From Lineus longissimus (lineage: Eukaryota > Nemertea > Pilidiophora > Heteronemertea > Lineidae): a stretch of DNA of 64,000 nt. The translations under genes and the position numbers were made by a program. Below the pieces are notes generated by a model. That model was not told the DNA's origin. It did no database searches and worked only from the letters and a program-made list of their open reading frames with translations. Positions 38,879-52,404 of the stretch are shown piece by piece (position 1 is the first letter of the stretch; each line of letters begins with the position of its first letter). The DNA is taken from assembly GCF_910592395.1 (NCBI RefSeq), contig NC_088309.1, positions 25,980,599-26,044,598 of the forward strand, given 5' to 3'.

Positions 38879-41800
38879 TAGCAAGCCATTGAGAGATCCG
38901 GTTGTGAAATACTGCACACTTTGTGTGAGTGCAGATCACTGAAGTTCCCGCTCGGGCATTGAGAATGTGGGTTTAGCAGGGCTACCTACTTCCAGCATAC
39001 ACTATTTGCTTTTGTTGCATGCAAAACGAATATTTTGACTGTCTTGGCCTTGTTTGAGCTTTGGAAATTTATCGATTGGCAGTAATTTGTGAAGGGCATT
39101 GGTTAAATTATGACAGTATTGCTCACTGCCAATGGTTTGGACAAAAACATTGTTTCTCAATTGCTTGAGAATTTGTAAAGCATGCACTGAATGTTTCAGG
39201 TCAAAGTGTGGAAGGAACTCAGAATATACAGCCGCAATCACAATAGGCGTCCCTCAATTTGCATATGTCATTCACAATGTACATGCAACCATGATTTACT
39301 TATTTGCACTGTCTACGTTCACTTTTTGCACGATAGGATCGTCATTGCACAACCAGTGTGTAAGCGGCACGCAGCTTACATGGCACCAGAGGCAGAGTGC
39401 AGGTTTTGGGCAATTTGAGGGTGTGTCAATTGTGACTGGGACTGTATGTCAAGGAAGGTTTCAGGAGATCAGTTAGTAACACGTATTTGTCAAATGATAT
39501 GTTGTTGTCCGTTGAATACTGTCAAATCCTTTATTTTCACTAGCCTAATATTTTTGCGTGGGGGGGGGGGGCTTAAAGTGTGAACACTAATGGCGATCAA
39601 TGATGAAATGTAGTGATGGTGAAATCTAAAAGAGGACTTTTTAGCACAAATTTGGAGAAAAGAAAATGAAGGGCTTTACAGTACAGTGATTGTTGAGTAT
39701 TTTGGTTTGGTACGTTGTGATCATGATTAAAATTAGTTATTGATGATGGGGAGAGACGATTCATGGCTGTGGGTTTGGGGGTGTATAAACAGGTTTGGTC
39801 TAAACTCACAATCCTGAGTGTACTTGCTTTCTTGAGGATGGCATCGCATCAAGCATTGGCATTGCGATCATATTCGATAAACCAGGTATACCCATCTGAT
39901 CATCATACTTCAAGATATTGAGTATAGACAAGACATGTCAGTAGAGATGGAGACTAAAACTTTAATAAAAAGTCTCGCTGGGCCATAAATTTTCCTTCCA
40001 TATTGTGTATTAATGGAACATCCTATATATTCTCAGATCAAATTTTGTAAATTAAGCTGCTGTTGAAGATTTGGCAGCATAACTATTGTCCACTGATCAC
40101 CATCAGAGTTGTTGGCTAATCATGACTCGTGAAGGACTTAAACTGTCATAATATTGATGTTATATTACACCCTGACAGTTTGGACTTGTACTGTCAGGAA
40201 TAGTCAACAACTCTTAATTGAATGCGTTTCATCTAAATATTCAAGACATTGACCTCATCTGACTTATTTATTAGACAAGCCACAAACTATCTACATCTTG
40301 TTCATCTGTCATATCATAGCATCAGCGGTGAACTACTGCTAGATTCCATTGGGTAGAAGAAGGAGAATGGAAATGTCATTATGTTTACATAACCTTCCAG
40401 CAATACTGATACAGGTTCTGTTCATTATAAAGGGTTAAACTGGGTATAGCTTGTCAATTGAATCTGACTGCTAATTCTGGTTTATGCTACCATTTTGTTA
40501 CACTTTCCTGATGAGATTCAGTCAGATGATGTTTGAACGAGTTGTAAGGAAAGACATGGTTGTAATAAGGCTTGCTGCACACTGAGAACAAAGGGCGACA
40601 AACGGGCAAGCCGTACGCTACATTGCTGATTGGTGTGAGCCATCATTTTCCAAGTTGATTGTATTCAGCTGTGTGCAGCAGACTATACATTTTGATCATC
40701 AGACAGTCAAGAAGTGCCGATATAGGTTGACAACGAAAATAGTTTAAACCCACCTGTAGTGCATTCATATTTTGTAATTAGTCAGCCACCACCTTCTTCA
40801 TCTGTAGTGCTGTTTTTTCCCTATAATCTTCCTCTGCTAAATCAGGGTTCTTCTCCTGCCAAGTGTCTGCTTCCATGAACTTGCTACCTCACATAAGAAG
40901 TGTATTACATGTACCGCACAAATGTGGGGAGACAATCATCATCCCATACCAGGTTTTTGTAGCACTTTTCTCTTCACAAACTTACACCTTGAAATGAATG
41001 TCCATGGTGATACTATCATCGTATTGACTATGTCTTATTCTAGGAGGTATACTCATGTAAAGAGGAGTGATGCGCATGCCTGCTGCAGGGGGATGGAGGA
41101 CAGTATGCTTCTTTAGTGCTTTACGTATCAGAGTTGTCAGTTTGAGCCAACAAACATGGCCAGGGCAATGTACTTGTTAAAAATAATTTGTGAATATACC
41201 AGGCGGCAGAAATATTTGTGATTTCGTTAAATGAAATCTTTTAAGCATTTATTTGTGTTTTAATGCCTTGCTCAGAGTCTTTGTTAAGGGCATTACTATA
41301 ATCAAAAGTGACCGTGTTTCGATTGAGTCAAATGAAGGTAGGCCTGATAGCTTAATCATGATAATCGATTTCAACTCATTCAGCAAGTGAATTATTGCCA
41401 AACGAATAGAAATTTCATTTTATATCACAACACTTGGTCTTTTAGCATAATAATATTTATAAAGAAATCGACAAAAATATGTCTTACTTTGAAGACAAAT
41501 TTGCAGTATTATTGTACCCAAAATAGTTTTTTTGATAAGAATATTTTTAAAAAAGGGAATGGTTGGTCTCCTTGGAACCACTTCATCCCACCTCTGTACT
41601 TATGGACGTTGGCCTGCCTGCCTCAAGTTCGTGAACTAGCATAGCAACTGGGCGTGCCCAGAAACATGTACAAATGTGGGTGATTTCTGTGAAAAACCTT
41701 CCTCACAGATATTGCATGAATTGAAGAAAGGTATATTTATTGAATCAGAAGTTCTAATTTCTCCCAAAATTGTAGATAATTCACGGTTGTGTAAGAGTTT

Positions 41801-43121
41801 TTCTCTAGCATTGTCCATTTTTGAGACAATTTCTGGTTGGTATTCTATAGAATGTTTGAGGGGAGATAAAGTGTTAATGAGATTTTTACAATATATGAGG
41901 GGAGAGGAGTTGTTTGATAAGTTATTTTTCATGCCTCCTCCTTCGAACAATTTACTTAACACCATCCCCTTGCCTCAGTTTATACCAGGGATGAAAAGTT
42001 GTCAAGTGTAAATATTCTTTGAATGGCCCAGGTATTCAAGCTGTGGCATACATATATTTGTGTTATTTTCATTCTGTAACTCCTATAGAAGGCATCAGCC
42101 TTTTGAAAATGTGCTTCTGACGTGCCTCAGGCCCTGGTTGACAACATTGATAGTCCTCTTCCTAATTATCAAGTATGGATCATCTGTACTTGCTAGTATG
42201 TAATTTTCCTCTCAGTTGTGGGAGTTTTGTATCCCACAATGTATATTGTGCTACTGAAATAAATGAATTCTGCTAATCATGTCTTTGTTTGTTATTCTTC
42301 AACGAATGGTCATCATGAACTGGAGGTGCATGTACATTTAAAAACGACATATGACATTTGTAAGAAATGTGAAGACTGTACTCGTGGTAGCCACTTATTT
42401 CAACAAGGTGCAAGTATCCACTTATTCAGATGGCAGTGCTGACCCTTTCATACCTGGCAGCTTTTTTGTCAAAAGTTGTTGTCCTCTGGTCTTACCAGGT
42501 TGGTTGTGCCCTAGTTGTTCTGGTCTTGGGCTGTCCTGTCATGGTGGTCTTGTGTCTGGTCACTTGTAACCCCAGGATTTTACTGTTGTTGGGGCAAGGC
42601 CCATTGGAAAAAGCTGTATCTAGTTCTTGTTCATTTGAATTTGCTTTTTCTTGATCTGCAGTATTCTTGGTTTGAATGCCAGTTTTCTTTGACTTTGGCC
42701 ACACCCACTGGTTCACTGTGTATTGGTTTTGCTCTTTGTGTCCCTGATAGTGCATCATTTGGTCGTTTCGACCTTTTACAAGGTTGTGATATAGTGCCAG
42801 AATTCTATTGGCTTATGTTTGTGTCTGTATCTGTCTATATTGACTGGATTTAGACTTAATTTTGATATTGGGATACATTGTTGCAATTCAAAAGAGAACT
42901 ATTTCCCGCCTCTACAGACACCAGTCATACAAGGTCGATTATTAAATCTAGCAATCTAAACCTGCTAGCCCATAAGGATATATAAAACTTTAGTGAATCA
43001 AAGAATAATTTTGAAAAGAAGTGATTTACAAAAGTATATTTTATGATTTTTATGAATCATTTGATATGGATTATTCACTGCTGGTGAAATCTGCCTCGTT
43101 CTGATAACTTCCTGATGAGAG
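38879..43121. other. Probable long Mondo 3' UTR and intergenic DNA
   Basis: No conserved exon on either strand; open frames up to 111 codons (41.6-42.9 kb) overlap on both strands and look accidental. A plus-strand AATAAA at 42258-42263 could end a long Mondo 3' UTR. Nearer signals are also possible, for example in the stretch around 39964. A 12-G run lies at 39560-39571. Confidence 0.45.
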
Positions 43122-43129
43122 TGACGTCA
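43122..43129. promoter_or_regulatory. CRE in ABHD17 promoter
   Basis: A perfect palindromic TGACGTCA about 150 bp upstream of the ABHD17 start codon, a typical place for a proximal-promoter CRE. Confidence 0.45.
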
Positions 43130-43280
43130 TCGGAACACAAACCTGAATCGAGAGAAAAGAAAAATTCTGTCAATAAGATCAAAGATTCTGTTGATTTTGT
43201 CGAATTTCCAGTGCCCAAAGTGTATCGATCGAAATCTGGTTGATCTCAGGACCAATTTGTGACCTTATAGTATCGTTAAA

Positions 43281-46200
43281 ATGAACGGTTTGTCGTTCAG
43301 TGAGCTGTGTTGTTTGTTCTGCTGTCCACCATGTCCATCACGGATTGCTGCCAAACTGGCTTTCCTGCCCCCAGAACCGACATATTCGTTCATCTCAGAT
43401 GAAACAGGGTCCAGATATAGCCTACACCTGACTGAGAAGGCAGAATGGCAGTATACCCAGAGAGAACTAGACTGTATAGAAGTGTTTATGACCCGTACAG
43501 CACGGGGAAATCGGATAGGTTGTATGTTTGTAAGGTGTTCTCCCGCAGCAAAATACACAATCCTGTTCAGTCATGGAAATGCTGTTGACCTCGGTCAGAT
43601 GAGTAGTTTTTACATTGGACTCGGTTCAAGAATTGGCTGCAACATATTCAGCTATGATTACTCAGGGTATGGCGTTAGCTCTGGACGACCTTCAGAGAAA
43701 AACTTATATTCGGACGTTGATGCTGCTTGGCAGGCAGTTCGAACAAGATATGGAATCAGTCCGGATAACATAATCCTATATGGACAGAGCATAGGCACAG
43801 TTCCTACTGTAGATTTAGCGGCGAGATATGAAGTGGGAGCCGTTATTTTACATTCACCATTGATGTCAGGGATGAGGGTTGCGTTTCCAGACACGAAGAG
43901 AACGTGGTTCTTTGATGCATTTCCTAGGTAAGATCGATCAAAGTTCACTGTCCTTGATAAATGAAAATATATGCATCAGCAATCCTTTTGATTTTAGAGT
44001 GATAACAGAGTTAACTGGATCAGTTGGACTGAACAATTAAAAAAATCATCCATGAGAAAAAACTAGACTTTGTGCTAGAGCTTTACTTTGCTCATGATAT
44101 ACACTAGAATACAACTTCAAAACTCTCTTGTTGTCAAATTAAAGTTCTTATGTGCATGTTGATGTTGTTCATTGATAGATATTAGATAGCTAGATTGAGC
44201 AGTGTCTCGATCCACTCTAATCCTTTTTTCTTAGTTTTAGGATCAAAGATCAAGATATTTTTACTCAGATTCCAAGTTTTTCAGTTGTCATCAACTTATC
44301 TTCACCAGTTATATCCATGAATCTTAACCTAATTGAGATATCAGTTGTTTAACTAGATCTATGGAATCTACATTGTGACCCTAATGCTCAGAAGTGCTGT
44401 GTCGAGTAGCAGAAAATGTAGATGTAACCTACTGGTACTGCATACATGAATGTATTGGTCACACCTTATGACTTATACATGTACCATAGTATTACATTGT
44501 GTACATGACTCAGTCAGTCACAATGACTGAGATTGGGACAGTCAACATGTTACTTGGTATACTGTCTTCAAGCACATGATATTCACAGTCACTTCTTTGT
44601 GAGTACAATAACATGTAGGATGTATGGTGCAGATTTAGCATGGAACTTGAGTGGCAGATCCATGGATCCGCGCAAAGTTCATTTTCAGTTCAATGTAGCA
44701 TGTAGTATATGATCATGTATGCATGATCAGGGTCACTTCACTTCAAGATGTGGTACTTGATTGACCTGAAGTGTCCCAAATAAAGCAATACATACTGAAC
44801 TTCAGTCATCTGTGATTTGCTGTTAGTTTAGTGCAAATCAAAGTAATTGACTGCCGAGTCGATGTAAAAACATTGACAAGTTTGCCCGGAAGAGATTTTG
44901 ACTTACAAGGTAATCTATCCCAGAGACAGTGGAAAACATAAATAAATCTAGTCATCTATCCAATTCAATATGAAGATCCTTTTGCCTTAGGTGCCAGGCT
45001 TTCATTCACCAATTACATTGAATATATGTACAACGCCTATAGTGATTGATATGTGCATGTATGTAGGTATATGTGAACTTGATATTGATTCAACGACACA
45101 TACTACTACTTTCAATGAATTGGCCACTTGTAAGATACTTGATGGGGCACACCTACTCTAGGATTCTCAATGATGCACCCACATTATCATTGATTAAGTA
45201 CGAAGATATGCCAATGTTTTGTAAAGTTCATTCATTTTCGAAAGTTGTGATAAGAACGTTGTGTTCAGGCATTCACTTAACCTGGATTTTTAACCATAAA
45301 CAATTATGTGAGGAAACTGTAGTACTAACCAAACAGGTGAAGTGGTTGGTTGAGAAAGCCATTATACAGGAAATCTATGTACTGTGAAGTAATTTTGACT
45401 GGATTTTTTTTGCCAGCAATATAAAGCCAATTGTTTTAAAGAAAGTCCCAACAGACTTGTAAGGAAAGACATAGTGCGTTGAGCATTTAACGCTGTGGCT
45501 GACTTCACCTAGACATTGATGATAGACTATAAATACAAACAAGACAATATATGAATTCGATATTCTGTTCATGAAATGTTAGATTTGTGCCATGGCTGAC
45601 GAGAGTGTTGGTTACAAATCAATATCTTTCTTGATGTGATGTCTCCGTTTACTATCATCTGACTTCAATTACCGGATGAAAAGGTTACAGGATGCTGATT
45701 ATGCGGAAATGTATAATCCACGTCTTTATAAGTAAAAAATTCTCAAGTTGTTTGTCGGAAAGATGAGATGCACACAGGATGATGATTCATGTTTCTTTTT
45801 CCGACATTGAAGAGATCTTGTGTGACAGTGTCAGCGTCGGCAAAAGGTAGCTTGAATTGAGCTCAGCTGAAACGCAAAGTTAAAGATCCAACCTTCTTTT
45901 TGCCCCGTTGGCATGCATGTTGCATTTCTTATTCTAATTCCAGATGTAGTTGGTAGCCCAGAGAAGACTTCTATGTTGTATCAAGCTTGTCAAGGCTATG
46001 AATTTGGGCATTTATACTCATGTGCAGTGTTGTAGATCAAATGTGGCTTAATATTTCACCCTGTTTCCTATCTTTGTAGCATCGACAAAGTGCCCAAGAT
46101 AACATCACCTGTTCTTGTGATACACGGCACCGAGGATGAAGTCATCGATTTCTCACACGGGCTCGCGATCTACGAACGTTGCCCACGGACAGTAGAGCCC

Positions 46201-46299
46201 CTCTGGGTTGAAGGTGCTGGACATAATGATGTGGAGTTGTACGGCCAGTACCTTGAAAGATTGAAACAATTTGTAACTGTTGAGCTAGCAGTCAATTGA
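43281..46299 (+). CDS. ABHD17: ABHD17 alpha/beta-hydrolase, protein depalmitoylase
   Basis: Membrane-bound serine hydrolase that removes palmitate from proteins such as N-Ras and PSD-95 at the plasma membrane and endosomes. Two coding exons: 43281-43927 and 46080-46299, joined in phase (AG|C). 288 residues, the same length as human ABHD17B. The N-terminus [20 protein letters not shown] has five cysteines between 10 and 18, the palmitoylated membrane anchor of the family. Nucleophile elbow GQSIG places the catalytic Ser at 170; Asp235 lies in [13 protein letters not shown] and His264 in [12 protein letters not shown], completing the triad. Oxyanion-side motif [12 protein letters not shown] is present. 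Nothing is missing. The intron position splits the nucleophile half from the Asp/His half. Possible transcript end as far as 52.2 kb. Confidence 0.97.
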
Positions 46300-48479
46300 T
46301 GACACATGATGTTAATCAAACTGGATATATGGTATATATTGATATATTATTCAAATGATAATGCAGTTCTTGAAAATGAGAGCAGACAACAGTTTATGAA
46401 ATATAAATATATTTCTATTTTTCCATGTGGATATAGTAAACTATCTTTCAAATCATAGGGATAGAATCTACGCTTCTGTGGACATTTCTAACTCTGTCTC
46501 CCTACCGGGTTGCACTGGCTACTAGTGCTAGCCATGGGCAAAGCAGCTTCGCCAACTATACAAGTTCCTCAGATATCATGATGCAGTGGCTGAGCCTGTT
46601 GAGAAACAGAGTGCAGTTTCAAAGGGCCAGTCAGGCAGGGGATACCTATAAGTGTGGCTGGAGAGTGACTGGTTTCTGGTAATGCTACATTTACGTGGTT
46701 GCGGCCCCTCTGCAGAGAAACAAGCAAGATACCTTTATTGTAGGAGTGTTCTTATCAACATGACCAACATGTGCCCATCATCATTTGTTAGAATTGCTTC
46801 CCTAATACCAGTGCAGCCTCGTCTCATCGTGCCTTGGTTGTCGATGTAAGAATCATAAGGCAGCAACAGCGTGGGAAGAATTCAGGGAGCATTTCCTTTG
46901 ATAACAGCTGATAATAAATGTGTCACCATCAAATGTGCCGTTTCACTTTGGTTTAGCAGCGGAGTAGCAGATTTAGCAGGACTTGTGATTATTGGGATAT
47001 CCTCACCGGAGAAGTACCCAGCATGAAACTAATGGGATCTGGATGTGTTTTATCTCGCGTCTTGTTGTAATTATAAATGTAGTGACAAGTTTGTAAATCA
47101 AAAATTCTCAATCTTTATCTCAAAAGATATAATTCTATTGTATTTTGTACATAAATGGTCAGGGGATTCCTGTTGATTGAATATTCTGTCGGAATATGTA
47201 TCGAAAATGGGTGTCTCTTGCCCAGAACATTGTAATTGTGAAGATCATCTTCCAGATGGAACAAGGCAATTTACATTGTGTATGAAAGTTAGACAAAATT
47301 ATTGCTGTTTTGACGAAATTTGGGAACATCCTTCTTTGGTTAATACTGCATGGTATAAATAATTCTGTTGCGTGAATTTTCCATTAACAGCAAATTGCAC
47401 TAAAAATTGTTTTATCATAATCACATTATTTTGACATATCTGAATGAAATTCCGTTGCTCGGTGTTCCAGAAGATGCATATTTTACCTCCCTTGGAGCAG
47501 GTCTGAAGCCGATTTTATGACAACATCACAGAGGCACTTTATTTCTGGATAAAATAATTGGTTTAACCCTCCTTTACAGCTTGCTGTGTTGCATCTCATG
47601 TGATATGTTATTCATGCTCAAAGCTAGATCACCTTGCCCATAATTGATAGACAGGATGATGTAGTCAGTGGAGGACAAGGTTATCAATGATTTATGTAAG
47701 CATCTCGCTGTCAGAAATCATGTCAGGTGTAAAATGAATGATAGAAATATTTCACCGACTTTTCATGAAGACCCACATCTACACATAGTGTATTAGCTGA
47801 AGTACAATGCATAGCTAACAAAGTAGATCTTGCACCTACATTAGCCGGGAAATATACTGATACCTTATTGTGTTTATTGTGCTACTGTTGCCACGGTAAA
47901 TAGCAAGCGTAATGGAACCGTGGTGAAAAAGCAATCTGCAAATACCAACCCCTTGATGGTATCTGGTAAATGTCCGGCATTTTGGCTATGAGAAAAACTC
48001 AGAATGAATGCATCTAGGGGCGTTGGAAGTCTCATGTGGTTGTATCCGTCATCTCATTCCTGACTGGTATAGTTATTGAAGTTGGCCATGGTTCTAGAGG
48101 GTAAACTCAGATGTATGTTACACTATACTTGAGAAATTTTACATCATTATACCATGCATTTGAAACAAATGGTCAGACATGTTGTTTTTACAATAAATAA
48201 CATAGGCATTACAGTACATTGTATTTGGCATTTCCTCATACATATGACATGTACACTGATGGTGTATGTAATGTAGATTGCAGTGTGTCCAATGACCATT
48301 TGCATTCTTCACTACATTGTAACAAATCTACTTATGAGAATTAATGAGTCGGCTGGTATTGTGTAAAAAATTAGGCTGATAACTTAGATAAGTAAAGGCT
48401 GATGAGGAAATCTCGAAATTATTCTCCCTGTTGCGTGCCAACATGGCTATTATGAAGGCTACTGATACTCGTTATGATA
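46300..48479. other. ABHD17 3' UTR or intergenic, no gene
   Basis: No conserved coding sequence. Candidate AATAAA signals occur on the plus strand near 46913 and 48192, so a 3' UTR of 0.6 kb or longer is likely; where the transcript ends cannot be told. Confidence 0.5.
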
Positions 48480-48768
48480 AATATGTCAATCTTCGAGCCA
48501 ATTACCGTTTTGACTGATTATCCCCTGGACACTGGTAGTGCATATTGGATTGGACTTCCAGTGATCCATTCCAATGCATTGGGATGGGATTATTCATATT
48601 GTCCATCTCTACCAGCTAGGTACCCATTTAATCCTGGGTGGAGAGAAGCAAGTAGGGTTAAGGGCCTTGCTCAAGGCACAAAGATGAAACAGCGGTGTCC
48701 CTCTGAGAGTCAAACCCATGACCTCTTGATTATAAGCCTGGTTCTCTAACCACTATGCCACTGATTTC
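48480..48768 (-). mobile_element. tRNA-derived SINE with Deu-type central domain
   Basis: Read on the minus strand it starts CAGTGGCATAGTGGTTAGAG. The A box TGGCATAGTGG (48750-48760) is a perfect match to TRGCNNARYGG, and the B box GGGTTTGACTC (48707-48717) fits the pol III consensus with normal spacing. Next comes CTTGAGCAAGGCCCTTAACC, the hallmark block of Deu-domain SINEs (established for AmnSINE/LmeSINE-type elements). The downstream part to about 48480 is probably the family-specific tail; no poly-A or obvious target duplication was found, so the 3' limit is approximate. Confidence 0.75.
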
Positions 48769-49740
48769 TCATGTTTGCAAGTCTCCATCTGAGCCAATTA
48801 CATCCTCACCGATTGTTCCCTACAATTCACCTTGAATCAAGATACAGGATACAGTCTTGGAGGCTAATTCTAAGAAGGTTCTGTTTCATATTCAATCTTG
48901 CGTACACATTGCTAGGAATTGCTCTGCCCAGCATTTTAAATCAAGAGCCAAGTAGCAATGAATTCATGTCACACCGGAGCATCGTTAGCAATCTGTATCT
49001 GTCATCAGCTCAAGACAAACCGCCTTCTCAGAAGTGTTCTTCAGTTGCCGTGATTAATCAGAGCGATCGAGGGGGAGCTGAAACTCCGCTGAGATTTGAC
49101 TCGCTGAGTGGGGATTTTAAAACAAGGTACTAAATCAAATGTGAAAGGTCAAATGTGAAAGGTGTGTAGTCTGGTGTACGTTCTTGAACTTTGAACTTGC
49201 AGATCTGGGGCTGGAAGTTGAGATGTTCGATATATTGATCTCGGGGAATATTGATTGGTTGAGTGTGCTAATTTCCGAGGATTAGTTACACTTTGTTAGC
49301 CGAGGCATACAACAACACTTGTGATAAATTGTCATAGTATAGCAACAGTGCAAAACAGTACCACCACATTAACAAAAAATCCTGTACTATATAGATTTTG
49401 TTTAGTTCCTGCTCTCTTTATGAATTCTTTGTGATCATTAGGGATTAGGGTAATGATGCAACAGGTGTAGTGTACTTATCATTTATGACAATATTTTGTA
49501 GAAAAATCTATTGCTTTTGGACTTGTTTGTATATCAATGTAGTGTCCAATCACTTCATTGGGCGTCTTTCTGTCATGTATGGACGGTAGTTTGTAGATTC
49601 TGGGTCTAGTAATATGACTAAAGGTCAATGTAATAATTTCAACCTAAATGGACTTGAGTGAATTTTGAGGTTGATTTGGGGAAGTTGAGGGTTATGTGGT
49701 ATGGGGGTGAATGAGTTTAAAATACTAGTAAAGAAGTCAG
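48769..49740. other. No gene seen
   Basis: A 120-codon plus-strand frame at 48771-49133 has no recognisable similarity. No splice-supported exon. Confidence 0.45.
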
Positions 49741-49972
49741 GGATGAGTGCAGTGCATATCCTGGGATGTGTGCAGTTCATATCCTGGGATGGGTGCAGTA
49801 CATATCCTTGGATGGGTGCAGTACATAATCCTGGGATGGGTGCAGTACATATCCCGGGATGGGTGCAGTACATATCCTGGGATGGGTGCAGTACATATCC
49901 CGGGATGGGTGCAGTACATATCCCGGGATGGGTGCAGTACATATCCCGGGATGGGTGCAGTACATATCCTGT
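49741..49972. repeat. 23-bp minisatellite, ten copies
   Basis: Unit GGATGGGTGCAGTACATATC plus three bases, starting at 49741, 49764, 49787 and on. One unit carries a 1-bp insertion. Later units are more uniform (CCCGGGATGGGTGCAG), early ones more diverged. Because 23 is not a multiple of three, reading frames on both strands translate into 23-residue periodic peptides; these open frames are a by-product and not genes. Confidence 0.95.
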
Positions 49973-52199
49973 CTGCATTCGCGATACTGTCGAAAATGGT
50001 GTGAACAACTTGAGGGAATATTTTACTTAGATATTTTGTTTGAATTGAATGTTTATTATCTGTTGGTTTGACATTGTCATTGTTTTATTTGTTTTATTGT
50101 ACATTTATCATCATGTGGTTATATCTTTTGATCATGGACTGTCCAATGCACCCTGCACATTTTATTTTCTTATACCAAATTGCTTGCAAGAACATTTGCG
50201 CATCTTCAGATCTTGGAAGTATGTAATCAATCAATGCTGCACAGTAATTTAGAAACCTTGATTATTTGGGTGATTTGATCAACTTATAGTCTAGTGATCA
50301 ATTTGTAGTTGGTGGTTTTCTTGGATTGCACAGAATCTGAACCAGGTAGGCAGTAGTAACATCGCAGCATAGTATACTGAAACAGCTTCTGTACCATAGT
50401 AGAAAGTTCAGCAGATGCATTTCACCAAGTAATGTTGCCTGAATTAGGACAAGGTTGGCTAATTACCCTGCACTTGATATGTTTTGGTTTATTTTTCTTC
50501 ACCACAATACGAAATTGGCATGTGTGTGTGAGATGCTTTATTTCGGTAGGATCGGGCATATATTGAAAAATGTGACTTGAATCCGTGCTGGTATTTCATA
50601 ATGCACTTTCTCTGGCCTGGAGCTGTGTGCAAATGGAAATAGTAAATTGGTAATTCAATAAAGAATACAACACATTGTACCATTGTAATTGATCTTTTAG
50701 ATGCATTTGGCTCATAGCTAAGGTTTGGCATCTTTGTACGAGGAACTTGCATGTAGTCCTCTCATCTGTGATAGAGAACTATCGGTACTTTTGCATGTCC
50801 CTATAAAATCTATTATGGACAATCAACAATAACTTGATAACTGGTCAAGGGTAAATTCATTTAAAATGTTAATGTTTATCTTATTTCTTCATTTCGTTAG
50901 ACTTGTATTTAAAATCACAATATTATTATTTGAAATTTTTTTAATTGTCAATGTTCATATGCATGTAGAAAGGTATATCGAAAGCTTGTTCAATTTAGTT
51001 CTGTAAGGTGTGCTAAATTTCTGTATTTTTCACATTGTAATTACAATGTATAGTGTTGCTGATGACAGTGTAATTATGTTATTGTCAAGGGTCTTTGGTA
51101 TTTATGACAGCGGCCACATTCATTGTACAATGAAGAGTATTTCAGTGAACAAGTCGACTTTGCCTCATCTCCTTTCCACTGCGCCACTATGACAGGCTCT
51201 CTTTGTCTGTTGGGCAATAGTGTTTATTTGTCATATTTCTGTCACATTGTAGATGACCCCAGTGATTGAGAGCACAGGTAGTTATCTTTTCTTTCAGTTT
51301 ATCTGGGTCTATTTGGTCAGTTTGTGTTGATGCCACTTAAGCCAGTCAGTGTTATTTTGTGTTGCAAAGTAAAAGCGGTGAATTTCAGTTGGCTATGAAT
51401 GATTTATCTTTATAGGGTCTATAGTGAGTATATTTTCAGTTCGGAGGTTTCATCTCAGCCAAACTTGCTCCCTGAGGTTGGTTCATGCTTCTTTGCTCAG
51501 ATCAGCAGCCACATTGCAAAAACAGTTTCTTGTATCATATGGAGAGGTATAAACCAAGTCTATCAGACTGTGCAGTGATTGTTCTATAGGCACATGTAAT
51601 TGCCTTATACTCAAAATGAGGGGAAGCGGCTTTGAGAGTGAGCAGCAATCATCCGTTATTTTTCAGCTTGTTGTTTTATATGAAATTTCTATTCAGTAGT
51701 TTTTAACCGTCAAGGTCTGTATGCATAATTCTTCAAAATTTAACTTAAATCGGGATGAATTTACTGAAAAAATCACCACCTCTATCTTACAGTGGAGACT
51801 TTTAGGAGACAACGAATTTTCTATTGTAATAAAGGAGAGTTTAATTTGAAAAAAGAATAATAATGTTGTAGTGAAGGTGTTGAGCTCAAAGCTGGTAAAT
51901 GCAGATTGTGAAAATATTTCATGCAACATAGTTTGCTTGGAGTACTGCACATGCTGCTATTAGGTAGACATTTTTCATGGGCTTATCGTATTTTGTTTTA
52001 AAGAGTTAACGATGTTGCATTTTTGTCCATCTTTCTAAACTCTAAGCTCTGGGTTCAGCCGTACAAGTTGGTGTCAGACCTTGGGTGGCTAAATGCCTTG
52101 TTATAATGCCTTCTGCTCCTAGAAAATTTGTAACGCTGTTAGTGTTGCGTTGTGTTTGTACATCTGGGCTAGTCATCTGTATATATTATATCGATCTTA
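49973..52199. other. No gene seen; possible distal 3' UTR
   Basis: AT-rich DNA with only short frames. It ends at an AATAAA signal, so it may belong to a very long ABHD17 3' UTR or to an unseen noncoding transcript. Confidence 0.4.
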
Positions 52200-52205
52200 A
52201 ATAAA
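52200..52205 (+). terminator. Polyadenylation signal
   Basis: AATAAA followed about 20 bases later by a GT-rich stretch (TGTCCTTTGTTTTGGTG), a good cleavage-site context. Candidate distal end of an ABHD17 transcript. Confidence 0.4.
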
Positions 52206-52278
52206 TACATCCATTCACTGAAACATGTCCTTTGTTTTGGTGTTCCTATACATATAGTATGTGTACAACCAGTATAGT

Positions 52279-52404
52279 AATATTGGTAATGACCAGTGAC
52301 ATGCATTTGAGGGCAGGCCTTGTTTTATTCATGAAAAATGAATAAATATTGGTAATGACCAGTGACATGCATTTGAGGGCAGGCCTTGTTTTATTCATGA
52401 AAAA
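52279..52404. repeat. Tandem duplication of 66 bp
   Basis: AATATTGGTAATGACCAGTG through TTATTCATGAAAAA occurs at 52279 and again at 52345 with no mismatch seen over about 60 bp, indicating recent duplication. Confidence 0.9.

Noticed and set aside
41636-42011. Overlapping 109- and 111-codon frames on opposite strands
   Set aside because: AT-rich mirrored frames without splice sites or similarity, most likely 3' UTR or intergenic.
42351-42853. Cluster of hydrophobic frames upstream of ABHD17
   Set aside because: T-rich DNA gives hydrophobic translations in several frames; no conserved domain or splice model.
48480-48768. Functional tRNA gene
   Set aside because: A and B boxes are present but no cloverleaf can close, and a Deu-type SINE body follows; it is a SINE.
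49625-50030. Long repeat-containing frames on both strands
   Set aside because: Produced by the 23-bp minisatellite being stop-free in several frames.
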